Source: Rhodospirillales bacterium (lineage in GTDB: Bacteria > Pseudomonadota > Alphaproteobacteria > Kiloniellales > JACOMY01). Taken from it: a stretch of 64,000 bases of DNA. Where the stretch lies: NCBI GenBank assembly GCA_014324045.1, contig JACOMY010000001.1:171143-235142 (forward strand), written 5' to 3'. Below the pieces are notes generated by a model. The model was not told where the DNA came from and made no database searches. It worked only from the letters and a program-made list of their open reading frames with translations. Both the position numbers and the translations under genes were made by a program. Within the stretch, counting starts at the first letter, position 1; each line of letters starts with the position of its first letter. Positions 28,058 to 35,617 of the stretch are shown piece after piece.

Positions 28058-28811
28058 TTCCGGCAATACCAATGTAGTCTTCGCGCTGATAAGGGGTGAG
28101 GACGTGGTAGGCCGTTGGCGCGCGGCCAGCGATCAGCGGCGGACGGCTGACGAGTATGTGGTCTGGCTCACGCACCTAATGCGTCTGGACGGCTTCTCGG
28201 TCGAGGACATCAAAGGAGTAATTCTCTCCAATGTGGTGCCGGCGGCCGACTACAATCTGCAGCGCCTCTGTGACCGCTATCTGGGCGGCGAGCCCATGAC
28301 GGTGAAACGGGCCGCTGTGCGCCATCCGATCAAGATCCATCTCGATCGTCCGGACCGGATTGGCGACGACCGCATCGCCAATGCCATCGGCGCGCATGCG
28401 CGCTATTCGGGGCCCATCATCATCGTCGACTTCGGCACGGCGACGACCTTCGACGTGGTGGCGGGCGACGGCAGCTACGAGGGCGGCGCCATTGCCCCCG
28501 GCATCAATCTCTCGCTGGATGCCCTCTACAACGGCGCAGCGCACCTGCCGCGCATCCTGATCGAGACACCGCAGCGGGTCATCGGGCAAGATACCGTACC
28601 GGCCATGCAGTCCGGTGTCTTCTGGGGCTATATCGGCCTTATCGAGGGCATGGTGAAGCGTATCGAGGCCGAGTTCGGCGAGCCGATGACGGTGGTTGCC
28701 ACCGGCGGTCTGGCGCCGCTGTTCCATGGTTGTACCGGGGCCATCCACCATGTTGACCATGAGTTGACCCTGCGCGGCCTGCGCCTGCTTTATCAACACA
28801 CACAGCGGTAA
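28041..28811 (+). CDS. coaX: type III pantothenate kinase, apparent CTG start
   Basis: Phosphorylates pantothenate in the first step of coenzyme A synthesis and is insensitive to CoA feedback. Conserved sites are the phosphate loop AIDSGNTN at the very N-terminus, GDDRIANAIGA, and VDFGTATTFDVV. The phosphate loop must be included for activity, but the only in-frame start triplets before it are CTG (28041, 28044), since TGA stands at 28035-28037. AAAGGAG ends 7 bp before CTG 28041. A start at GTG 28104 would remove the ATP-binding loop. With CTG the protein has 256 residues, the normal length. It overlaps birA and, by one base (TAATG), rnj. Confidence 0.9.
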   Translation: MLLAIDSGNTNVVFALIRGEDVVGRWRAASDQRRTADEYVVWLTHLMRLDGFSVEDIKGVILSNVVPAADYNLQRLCDRYLGGEPMTVKRAAVRHPIKIHLDRPDRIGDDRIANAIGAHARYSGPIIIVDFGTATTFDVVAGDGSYEGGAIAPGINLSLDALYNGAAHLPRILIETPQRVIGQDTVPAMQSGVFWGYIGLIEGMVKRIEAEFGEPMTVVATGGLAPLFHGCTGAIHHVDHELTLRGLRLLYQHTQR

Positions 28812-30481
28812 TGACAGACGCTTTCGATCCGGCGCCCGACGCCGAATCCCTCTATTTTCTCCCGCTGGGAGGGACGGGGGAAATCGGTATGAACCTGAAT
28901 CTCTACGGCCATGACGGCCAATGGTTGATGGTCGATCTAGGTATTACCTTTCCGGAGGACAGCAGCCTGCCGGGGGTTGAGGTACTGATGCCCGATCCCG
29001 GCTTCATCGAAGTGCGGCGGGGGCACTTGATCGGCTTGGTGTTGACCCATGGCCATGAAGATCATATCGGTGCGGTACCCTATCTCTGGCCGCGGCTGCG
29101 CTGTCCGGTCTATGCCACGCCCTTCACGGCCGAGTTGCTGCGCCGCAAGCTGGCCGACGCCGGCCTTCTGGAGGAGGTGCCGCTGCATGAGATCCCGCTG
29201 TCCGGGCATGTGCGCCTAGGCTCCTTCGATATCGAGCTGATTTCGCTAACCCACTCGATCCCGGAACCCAACGCGCTGGCGATCCGCACCTCTGTGGGAA
29301 CTGTGCTCCATACCGGCGATTGGAAGATCGATCCCGATCCGCTGATCGGCGACAACTTCGACGAGGGGGCCTTGAGGGCGCTGGCAAGGGAGGGGGTCCT
29401 GGCCCTGGTCGGCGATTCCACCAACGCCATGGTCGAGGGTCGGTCCGGCTCCGAAGCGGAGGTGCGCGAGAACCTGGCCCGGCTGGTGCGCCGGGCCGAG
29501 GGACGCGTTCTGGTCGCCTGTTTCGCGACCAACGTCGCGCGGCTGGAGAGCGCCATGGTGGCGGCCCGGCGTGCTAACCGCCGTGTCTGCTTGCTCGGCC
29601 GTTCGATGCAGCGGATCTACGAGGCGGCGACCTTGACCGGCTATCTCAATTCGCCAGCGCAGCTGATCTCCGAGCGGCATGTAGGCTACCTCCCGCGCGA
29701 GGAGGTGATGATCCTCGCCACCGGCAGCCAGGGTGAGCCGCGTGCAGCCTTGCCACGGCTGTCGCGCGGCGAGCATCGCCACATCGCGCTTGAGAGCGGC
29801 GACACGGTGATCTTCTCGTCGCGGGTTATTCCCGGCAACGAGCGCCCGATCCGGCGCTTGCAGGAGCGCCTGCGCAGCATGGGGGCCAAGGTGCTGACCG
29901 ACGGCGAGGTCTTTGTCCATGTCTCAGGTCACCCGGCGCGCGAGGAACTAACCCAGATGTATCGCTGGATCCGTCCGAAGATCGCGGTGCCGGTGCATGG
30001 CGAGCCACAGCACCTGCGCGCCCACGGCCAATTGGCGGAGTCCTGCCAGGTTCCGCAGTCCCTGGTTGGGCTGAACGGGCGGATGATTCGCTTGGCACCC
30101 GGCCCCAAGGCCGAGATTGTGGCGGAGGTCGAGAGCGGTCGGTTGGCGCTCGACGGTAATCGTCTGCTGCCGCTGGATGCCAGCGCGTTCAAGGAGCGCA
30201 ATCGCATCGCCCAGGGCGGCATCGTCCTAGCCACGCTGGTGATCGATCATCGTGGCACGTTGCTGGTGCCCCCGCGCATCACGCAGCCCGGCCTGGGCGA
30301 CGAGGATCTGGCCGAGGATTGGCTGGTCAATGCGGTGAAGACCTCTTACGGACAGACCGGGAGAGCAGTGCGGCGCGACCAGGAGAGACTGCGCGAGACC
30401 CTGAGAATCGCGCTTCGCCGGGCCGTCCAGAAGAAACTTAACAAGAAGGTCCCGGTTGAGGTCCACGTGGTTCGGGTCTAG
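28811..30481 (+). CDS. rnj: ribonuclease J
   Basis: Metallo-beta-lactamase/beta-CASP ribonuclease with 5'-to-3' exo- and endonuclease activity in RNA turnover and rRNA maturation. The 556 residues contain the zinc motif HGHEDHIGA (80-88), further metal histidines and aspartates in LTHSIPEP and HTGDWKIDPDP, and the beta-CASP segment with VHVSGHPAREEL. The C-terminal domain for dimerisation is present. The start overlaps the coaX stop (TAATG). Confidence 0.95.
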   Translation: MTDAFDPAPDAESLYFLPLGGTGEIGMNLNLYGHDGQWLMVDLGITFPEDSSLPGVEVLMPDPGFIEVRRGHLIGLVLTHGHEDHIGAVPYLWPRLRCPVYATPFTAELLRRKLADAGLLEEVPLHEIPLSGHVRLGSFDIELISLTHSIPEPNALAIRTSVGTVLHTGDWKIDPDPLIGDNFDEGALRALAREGVLALVGDSTNAMVEGRSGSEAEVRENLARLVRRAEGRVLVACFATNVARLESAMVAARRANRRVCLLGRSMQRIYEAATLTGYLNSPAQLISERHVGYLPREEVMILATGSQGEPRAALPRLSRGEHRHIALESGDTVIFSSRVIPGNERPIRRLQERLRSMGAKVLTDGEVFVHVSGHPAREELTQMYRWIRPKIAVPVHGEPQHLRAHGQLAESCQVPQSLVGLNGRMIRLAPGPKAEIVAEVESGRLALDGNRLLPLDASAFKERNRIAQGGIVLATLVIDHRGTLLVPPRITQPGLGDEDLAEDWLVNAVKTSYGQTGRAVRRDQERLRETLRIALRRAVQKKLNKKVPVEVHVVRV

Positions 30482-30563
30482 GAATCGCACGCAAGTCACC
30501 TTGCCCGGACCGGAAAAGCTGCCAAATCCTCGACGGGAACGCGATCCAACCGAAGGAAGAGAG

Positions 30564-30968
30564 ATGATCGGACGTCTTAACCATGTTGCCATTGCCGTGC
30601 CGGATCTTGAGAAGGCGGCTTCGATGTACCGCAGCACCCTGGGTGCCAAGGTCTCCGATCCGGTACCGGAGCCCGGCCATGGCGTGACCGTGGTTTTCGT
30701 CGAGCTGCCGAACACCAAGATCGAGTTGCTGCATCCCCTGGGTGAGGCCTCGCCGATCCAAGCCTTTCTGGACAAGAATCCTTCCGGTGGCATGCACCAC
30801 CTCTGTTACGAGGTGGACGACATCCTGGCGGCCCGCGACAAGCTGAAGGGCGAAGGCGCGCGCGTGCTGGGTAACGGCGAGCCGAAGGTCGGCGCGCACG
30901 GCAAGCCGGTGCTGTTCCTGCATCCCAAGGATTTCTGCGGCACCCTGGTGGAGCTGGAGCAGGCCTAG
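30564..30968 (+). CDS. mce: methylmalonyl-CoA epimerase
   Basis: Interconverts (S)- and (R)-methylmalonyl-CoA in propionyl-CoA breakdown. A 134-residue vicinal-oxygen-chelate protein with metal ligands in LNHVAIAV (H7), in the ELLHPL region, in MHHLCYEVDD and in the C-terminal GTLVELEQ. ATG 30564 follows GGAAGAGAG; the upstream frame has no family match. rnj-mce-DUF1467 is a common alphaproteobacterial order. Confidence 0.94.
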   Translation: MIGRLNHVAIAVPDLEKAASMYRSTLGAKVSDPVPEPGHGVTVVFVELPNTKIELLHPLGEASPIQAFLDKNPSGGMHHLCYEVDDILAARDKLKGEGARVLGNGEPKVGAHGKPVLFLHPKDFCGTLVELEQA

Positions 30969-31004
30969 GGTTCGCAGTCGTTCGCTGTTCGGGAGTTTTA
31001 GGCC

Positions 31005-31262
31005 ATGACCTGGCCGACCATGATCTTGGTCTTCGTGATTGTCTGGTGGGTGGTGCTCTTCACGGTGCTGCCGTGGGGTGCCAAGCCGCGGGATAATCCG
31101 CAGGTCGGGCATGCCGCCTCGGCACCGGAGCGGCCGATGCTCTGGCGCAAGGCAGCGGTCACCACCGCGATCTCCGCCATTCTCTCCCTCGGCGCCTACT
31201 GGCTGATCGAAAGCGATGCCGTCTCTTTTCGCGAGGAAGCCCGGCGGGCGTTCCAGGAATAG
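31005..31262 (+). CDS. DUF1467 family small membrane protein
   Basis: An 85-residue protein with two hydrophobic helices (about 4-24 and 50-67) and a conserved VVLFTVLPWGAKPRDNP segment, the hallmark of DUF1467. The function is unknown. The family is largely alphaproteobacterial and usually sits between mce and proS, which supports the taxonomic reading. Here proS is displaced by 7.4 kb. Confidence 0.85.
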   Translation: MTWPTMILVFVIVWWVVLFTVLPWGAKPRDNPQVGHAASAPERPMLWRKAAVTTAISAILSLGAYWLIESDAVSFREEARRAFQE

Positions 31263-31275
31263 GGCGGCCCGGCGC

Positions 31276-31295
31276 ATTCTTGATAAAACAAGAAT
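31276..31295. promoter_or_regulatory. inverted repeat before tag, possible operator
   Basis: ATTCTTG (31276-31282), six bases, CAAGAAT (31289-31295): a perfect 7-bp dyad 21 bp upstream of tag and just after the DUF1467 gene. No T-run follows, so an operator is as plausible as a weak hairpin. Confidence 0.35.
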
Positions 31296-31315
31296 AACGA
31301 GCCACCCTAAAGATC

Positions 31316-31858
31316 GTGACCGACTATTGCGATGCGGCACCGGGGCATCCTTGGCATGGTCCCTATCACGATAGGGAGTACGGCTTTCCGATCGAGAGCG
31401 AGGCCGGGCTGTTCGAGTTGCTGGTGCTGGAGATCAACCAGGCCGGCCTCTCCTGGCTTACCATCCTGAAAAAGCGGGAAAGCTTTCGGGCGGCTTATGC
31501 CGGTTTCGACGTGGACCGGGTCGCCGCCTTCGGCGAGGCGGATCGGCAGCGCCTCCTGGCCGATTCCGGCATCGTCAGGAACCGGCTGAAGGTGAATGCC
31601 GCGATCGAGAATGCGCGGCGGATTCAGGCACTGCGGCAGTCGCATGGCGGCTTTCGGGCCTGGCTCGACGCACAGCATCCCCTGGAGAAAGGGGCATGGG
31701 TGAAGCTGTTCAAGAAGCAGTTCCTCTTCACCGGCGGGGAGATCGTCGGGGAGTTTTTGATGTCCAGCGGCTACTTGCCGGGTGCCCATCGCGAAGACTG
31801 CCCGGTCTTCGCCGAGATCGCCGCCTTGAAGCCGGCTTGGATGGGAGACCGGGACTGA
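31316..31858 (+). CDS. tag: DNA-3-methyladenine glycosylase I
   Basis: Excises 3-methyladenine from alkylated DNA. With the GTG start at 31316 the 180-residue protein keeps the zinc-site residues of the family: C5 and H18 at the N-terminus (DYCDAAPGHPWHGPYHDREY) and H158 and C162 at the C-terminus (AHREDC). The central catalytic part reads LSWLTILKKRESFR. The ribosome site is weak. It is the first gene of a block inserted between DUF1467 and proS. Confidence 0.92.
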   Translation: MTDYCDAAPGHPWHGPYHDREYGFPIESEAGLFELLVLEINQAGLSWLTILKKRESFRAAYAGFDVDRVAAFGEADRQRLLADSGIVRNRLKVNAAIENARRIQALRQSHGGFRAWLDAQHPLEKGAWVKLFKKQFLFTGGEIVGEFLMSSGYLPGAHREDCPVFAEIAALKPAWMGDRD

Positions 31859-32442
31859 CAGCTCTGCTCTCGGCACTCGCTTTCCTCCTGGCGCCGCTGC
31901 TGGCCTGGACGGAGCAGGACAAGGCCGGACTTTCCGACTTCTATGTCCTGGCCCTATCCTGGCCTCCCTCTTACTGCGCGTCGGAGGAATCCTGGCGCAG
32001 TCCGCCGCAGTGCGGTTCGGGAAAGCGCTAGGGCTTCGTTTTGCATGGTCTTTAGCCGCAGTAGGAGCGGGGCTATCCCGCCAACTGTGCGGTGGATGCG
32101 CCGCAGATCTCCGACGCCACCGTTGGCGCCATGCTGGACATCACCCCGTCGGCCGGCTTGATAAAGCATGAGTGGCGGAAGCATGGTACCTGCTCGGGCC
32201 TCTCGCCTGATGACTACTTTGTGCTCGTCCGGCAAGCTTACCGGGCAGAGAAATTGAGGAGGCGTTTCTCACCGCCGATCCAGGATCTGGGCGCGGATTC
32301 CCTGTCGGTGGTCGGTAGAGGCAGCCAAATGAAAGAAATCAGAGTTTGTTTAGACAAGAATCTTGCGCCGCGTGGCTGTCCCGAACTAGAGGCGCGTTCC
32401 TGCCGGCACAAGAACCTGTCAATACCGGCGCCAAGGCCCTGA
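31837..32442 (+). pseudogene. secreted RNase T2 gene with three clustered amber codons
   Basis: In one frame the + strand encodes a signal peptide (LTALLSALAFLLAPLLAW), the mature start SDFYVLALSWPPSYC, then KR-TAG-GFVLHGL-TAG-PQ-TAG-ERGYPANC, then 125 more codons with the second active-site segment HEWRKHGTC and four further cysteines. The stops are at 32029, 32053 and 32062. In RNase T2 the first catalytic segment is FVLHGLWPQYERGYP, so TAG replaces probable Tyr, certain Trp and probable Tyr. Catalytic histidines and the glutamate are intact, and there is no frameshift. The start is unclear (TTG 31837 or CTG 31854), overlapping tag. It should give only a truncated product. Confidence 0.8.
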
Positions 32443-32446
32443 ATTA

Positions 32447-32481
32447 TCAAGGGCCGGACAAAGGTCCGGCCCTTGATTTTT
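32447..32481 (+). terminator. intrinsic terminator after the RNase T2 gene
   Basis: A perfect 13-bp stem, TCAAGGGCCGGAC (32447-32459) with GTCCGGCCCTTGA (32464-32476), loop AAAG, followed by TTTTT (32477-32481). It closes the tag-RNase T2 transcript on the + strand. The strand-opposite side lacks a T-run, so it should work in one direction only. The 160 bp up to the iclR stop hold nothing else I can identify. Confidence 0.9.
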
Positions 32482-32641
32482 AACCGCTGTGGTTTTGTTT
32501 CCTCCCGGAACTCAGGCTTTGGCCCAGTTTCCAGACGGCTCCATCCAGAGCACATATACTTTATGACACATTCTTACGCCTTCGTCACCCTTTTGTGATC
32601 GAAAAATGCAGGTTGAGTGACAGGCGCCTGAAGGGGAGCGC

Positions 32642-33415
32642 CTAATCCACCAATTTGGCCAGTTCCGCAGCCGCTTTCTGCAACCTCGGTAGATGTTTAT
32701 GTGCGGCATCTAAGCTCATGCGTTGGGTCGGTGCATGGAAGGAAAGCGTGGCCAAGAGGCGGCCGTGACCGTCGCTCACCGGGACTGCCAAGGCGATCAT
32801 GCCTTCCATGAACTCCTCGCGATCCTGGGCGTAACCGCGTTCCCGGGTGCGTTCCAGTTCCTCGAACAGGGTTGCCGGCTGGGTGATTGTCGCGGATGTG
32901 CGAACCGAAAGCGGAAGCGTGCCCAAGATACGGTCGAGATGGCTGCGCCGCAAGGTGGAGAGATAGAGCTTGCCGCTGGCCGTGCAGTGGAAGGGCACCT
33001 GGCTGCCGATGGGCAACTGGATGCGCAGCGGCCATTTGGTCTCGATGCGGTCGAGGTAGATCATCCCCTCGCGGTCGGGTATTGCCAGGTTGCAGGTCTC
33101 TCCCACTGCTTCGGCCAGGGCGCGCATGACTGTGAGGCGGGCGGTGCGCACCCTGAGGGAAGAGAGCACGCCGGTTGCCAACTGGCGCAAGCGGCGGCCG
33201 GGTGCGTAGGAGCGGCCATCGAGTTCGCGCTGCAGAAAGCCCTCGGTTTCCAGGATGGAGAAGAGGCGATGGATGGTCGGCTTCGGCAAGCCGATCTTCC
33301 GATTGAGATCGGTTGGGGTTACTGGCTGTCCCCAGACCGCGATCTCTTCCAGGACCAGCAGCAGGCGGAGGTTGGTCGGGATGGTCTGCCGTTCCTCCCT
33401 CTCCGCCGCGCTCAC
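32642..33415 (-). CDS. IclR family transcriptional regulator
   Basis: A 257-residue regulator with an N-terminal winged helix (about 14-70; PVTPTDLNRKIGLPKPTIHR) and a C-terminal IclR effector domain (about 85-255; for example CTASGKLYLSTL and FEELERTRERGYAQD). Members usually repress catabolic or uptake genes until a small acid binds. It is the last gene of the dctP-dctQ-dctM-iclR series on the minus strand, 20 bp after dctM, so it probably controls that transporter and perhaps the divergent GMC oxidoreductase. The effector is unknown. Confidence 0.92.
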   Translation of the reverse strand: MSAAEREERQTIPTNLRLLLVLEEIAVWGQPVTPTDLNRKIGLPKPTIHRLFSILETEGFLQRELDGRSYAPGRRLRQLATGVLSSLRVRTARLTVMRALAEAVGETCNLAIPDREGMIYLDRIETKWPLRIQLPIGSQVPFHCTASGKLYLSTLRRSHLDRILGTLPLSVRTSATITQPATLFEELERTRERGYAQDREEFMEGMIALAVPVSDGHGRLLATLSFHAPTQRMSLDAAHKHLPRLQKAAAELAKLVD

Positions 33416-33435
33416 TGTTCGGCTTCTCCTTGTCT

Positions 33436-34800
33436 CTAACCCCGTTCGGGCAGCAAAAGGCTGGCGAGCTCAGGCACTAGGGCCACGAGAATCCAGACCG
33501 AGATCAGTGCCGCGAGATAGGGCACGGCATAGCGCAGCAGGCGGAAGTAAGGAACACCGGTAACGCCGCTGGCAACATAGAGGTTCAAGCCATAAGGGGG
33601 CGTAATGAAACCGATCGAGGCGCCTACAAGGAAAATCACGGCGAAATGAATCGGATCGACCCCGACCGACTGGGCCACCGGTGCCAAGATCGGCGCCAGG
33701 ATGATGGTGACCGGCAGACTCTCCAAGATCATGCCAAAGATGAAGACGATCACCATGGCGGTAAAAAGGACGGCGTAATAACCGCCCATTGAGGTCACGA
33801 AGCTGCCGATGGTCTGCTGCGCACCTAGCAGTGAGAGGATCTGCTGCATCACCACCGAGATCGCGATCAAGGGCGCCAGAATACCGGTAATCTGGGCTGA
33901 GCGCATGGTGATGCTGGGCAGATCCCTCAGCCTGAAGCCTTCAACCACCAACATCTCGGTCACGTGCTTCTCGGCGATGGGGCGTTCCTTGTCCTTGGCC
34001 CCCAAAAAACCGTGGAGCGGCAGTGAAATCAGACCGACGATGATGCAGAAACCGACGGTGACGCCGGCCGCCTCGGTCGGCGAGAACTTACCGGTGTAGA
34101 TGCCCCAAAGCACCAGGCCGATGGCGAAGAAGCCGAGCCAGGCGCCGACCGCCGTCTTGAAGACCCTGAGGATCTCCAGGCGGATTAGGTGCCCCCAGCC
34201 ATTGCGCTGACAGACGATCCAACAGGCCAGCATCATGCCCAGCACCATCAGGCTGCCAGGTAGGATGCCGGCGACGAAGAGGTCGGAGATCGGCAGGTTC
34301 ATCAAGAACCCGTACACGATGAAGATGATTGAGGGCGGGATGATGATGCCGACCGTGCCCCCGGCCGCTGCAGTCGCCGCAGCAAAGCGCTCGTCGTAGC
34401 CACCCTTGACCATCTCGGGATGCAGCATCGAGCCGATGGTCGCCGTGGTGGCCGAATTGGAGCCGGAGATGGCGGCAAAGAGCCCGCAGGCCCCCAGGCT
34501 CGCCATGGCCAAGCCGCCGCGGATCCAGCCTAGGCAGGCATAAGCAAAGTCGGACAGGCGCCTGGCGATGCCGGAGCGATTGATCAGGTCGCCGGTCAGA
34601 ATGAAGAGCGGCATGGCCAGCAAGGCGAAGCCGTCGGTGAAGACATCCGATAGTGCCGCGCCGATATTGTCCAGCGTCATGCCTAGGACGAAGCTGCAGC
34701 CGATGACCCAATAGGCGATTACCAAAAAGACCGGGACGCCCAACATGAAGAGAAGGGTGACGCCCAGCGAGATCAGGGTGATCCAAGTTCCGTCGCTTAT
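33436..34800 (-). CDS. dctM: TRAP transporter large permease (DctM), apparent ATA start
   Basis: Twelve-helix membrane subunit that couples Na+ entry to organic-acid uptake. The typical DctM core is seen (LTGDLINRSGIARRL; SGSNSATTATIGSM; IIIPPSIIFIVYG; ITPPYGLNLYVASGV). The first ATG (34746) would start inside the first membrane helix. Upstream in frame lies ISDGTWITLISLGVTLLF, the expected N-terminus, and its first codon is ATA (34798-34800) with AGGAGG eight bases before it. Relatives begin MSDGTW, so ATG has become ATA. The next frame stop is the dctQ TAG, so no other start is available except weak CTG codons. With ATA the protein has 454 residues. Confidence 0.9.
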   Translation of the reverse strand: MSDGTWITLISLGVTLLFMLGVPVFLVIAYWVIGCSFVLGMTLDNIGAALSDVFTDGFALLAMPLFILTGDLINRSGIARRLSDFAYACLGWIRGGLAMASLGACGLFAAISGSNSATTATIGSMLHPEMVKGGYDERFAAATAAAGGTVGIIIPPSIIFIVYGFLMNLPISDLFVAGILPGSLMVLGMMLACWIVCQRNGWGHLIRLEILRVFKTAVGAWLGFFAIGLVLWGIYTGKFSPTEAAGVTVGFCIIVGLISLPLHGFLGAKDKERPIAEKHVTEMLVVEGFRLRDLPSITMRSAQITGILAPLIAISVVMQQILSLLGAQQTIGSFVTSMGGYYAVLFTAMVIVFIFGMILESLPVTIILAPILAPVAQSVGVDPIHFAVIFLVGASIGFITPPYGLNLYVASGVTGVPYFRLLRYAVPYLAALISVWILVALVPELASLLLPERG

Positions 34801-34812
34801 GGCTAGGTCCTC

Positions 34813-35481
34813 CTAGTCCGTGCCGATAACGGCTTGTTGGATAAGGCGCTCCCCCCGACGGAAGTTCCTCAGGTCTTCGAGGAAGTTTTCCAGGACCCGG
34901 GCAGCCATCAGGGTGAAGGCGATGGGCACGGTTGCCAAGAACCACCACTGCAAGGTGTTGTCGGTGCCGAGTAGGATCTGGAAGTTGGCCGCCGAGTTGG
35001 CGGTGACCTTGGCCGAGGTCGCGATGACGATCCAGCAGAAGACGAGCCAGAGCACGGCGTCCAAGGTGAGGCACAGCATCTGCCCGAAGCGCGGCAGGTT
35101 GGTACGAAACTCTGAGAAGGAAAGATGTGTCCTCAGGCGGACGTTGTAGGCACAGCCGAACCAGGTCATGATGAGGAAGAGGAAAGGGGGCAGGGTGGTC
35201 GACCAGGGTGCCTGCTGATTCAGGGCGAAACGGCGGAAAACCTCGACGAAGATGATGCCGGCGATGATAAGATAGCTCCAGACCATCACCGTGCGCTCCA
35301 GGTGCCGGTCGATGAAGGGCACCAAGCGATAGACAAGGAGCACTAGACCACCACCGATTAATGTCACCATGAGGGCGAGGCTCCAGGCTCCGCTGCTACT
35401 CAAGGATTGGCTGATCTCCCAGGCATCCCCGCTCGTAACGGCTAACAACACCGTGCCCATATCGGCGAAGAGGGTCTCCAT
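34813..35481 (-). CDS. dctQ: TRAP transporter small permease (DctQ)
   Basis: Small membrane subunit linking the binding protein to DctM. From ATG 35481 (preceded by GGGAGGACAAG) the protein has 222 residues with four hydrophobic helices (for example WSLALMVTLIGGGLVLLVY and VMVWSYLIIAGIIFVEVFRRF). The latter, with the following APWSTTLPPFLF, is the DctQ signature. It is larger than many DctQ proteins because of an N-terminal extension of about 30 residues. Its TAG stop lies inside the ribosome site of dctM. Confidence 0.9.
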   Translation of the reverse strand: METLFADMGTVLLAVTSGDAWEISQSLSSSGAWSLALMVTLIGGGLVLLVYRLVPFIDRHLERTVMVWSYLIIAGIIFVEVFRRFALNQQAPWSTTLPPFLFLIMTWFGCAYNVRLRTHLSFSEFRTNLPRFGQMLCLTLDAVLWLVFCWIVIATSAKVTANSAANFQILLGTDNTLQWWFLATVPIAFTLMAARVLENFLEDLRNFRRGERLIQQAVIGTD

Positions 35482-35617
35482 CTTGTCCTCCCGCTGAGCC
35501 GGTTTCGGCCGGCTTCTTGCTTGTGATCTCGAGGCGAATTCTCGGCCCACCCCTCAAATTTTTGTTTATTCTCAAGGGGCGGGCGTTGCGCCCACCCCTC
35601 TGTGTCGACTGTGTTGC

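Noticed and set aside
32029..32064. Genome-wide reassignment of TAG as a sense codon
   Set aside because: TAG is the natural terminator of several intact core genes here (nuoA, nuoC, nuoM, rnj, dctQ), so general recoding would extend essential proteins.
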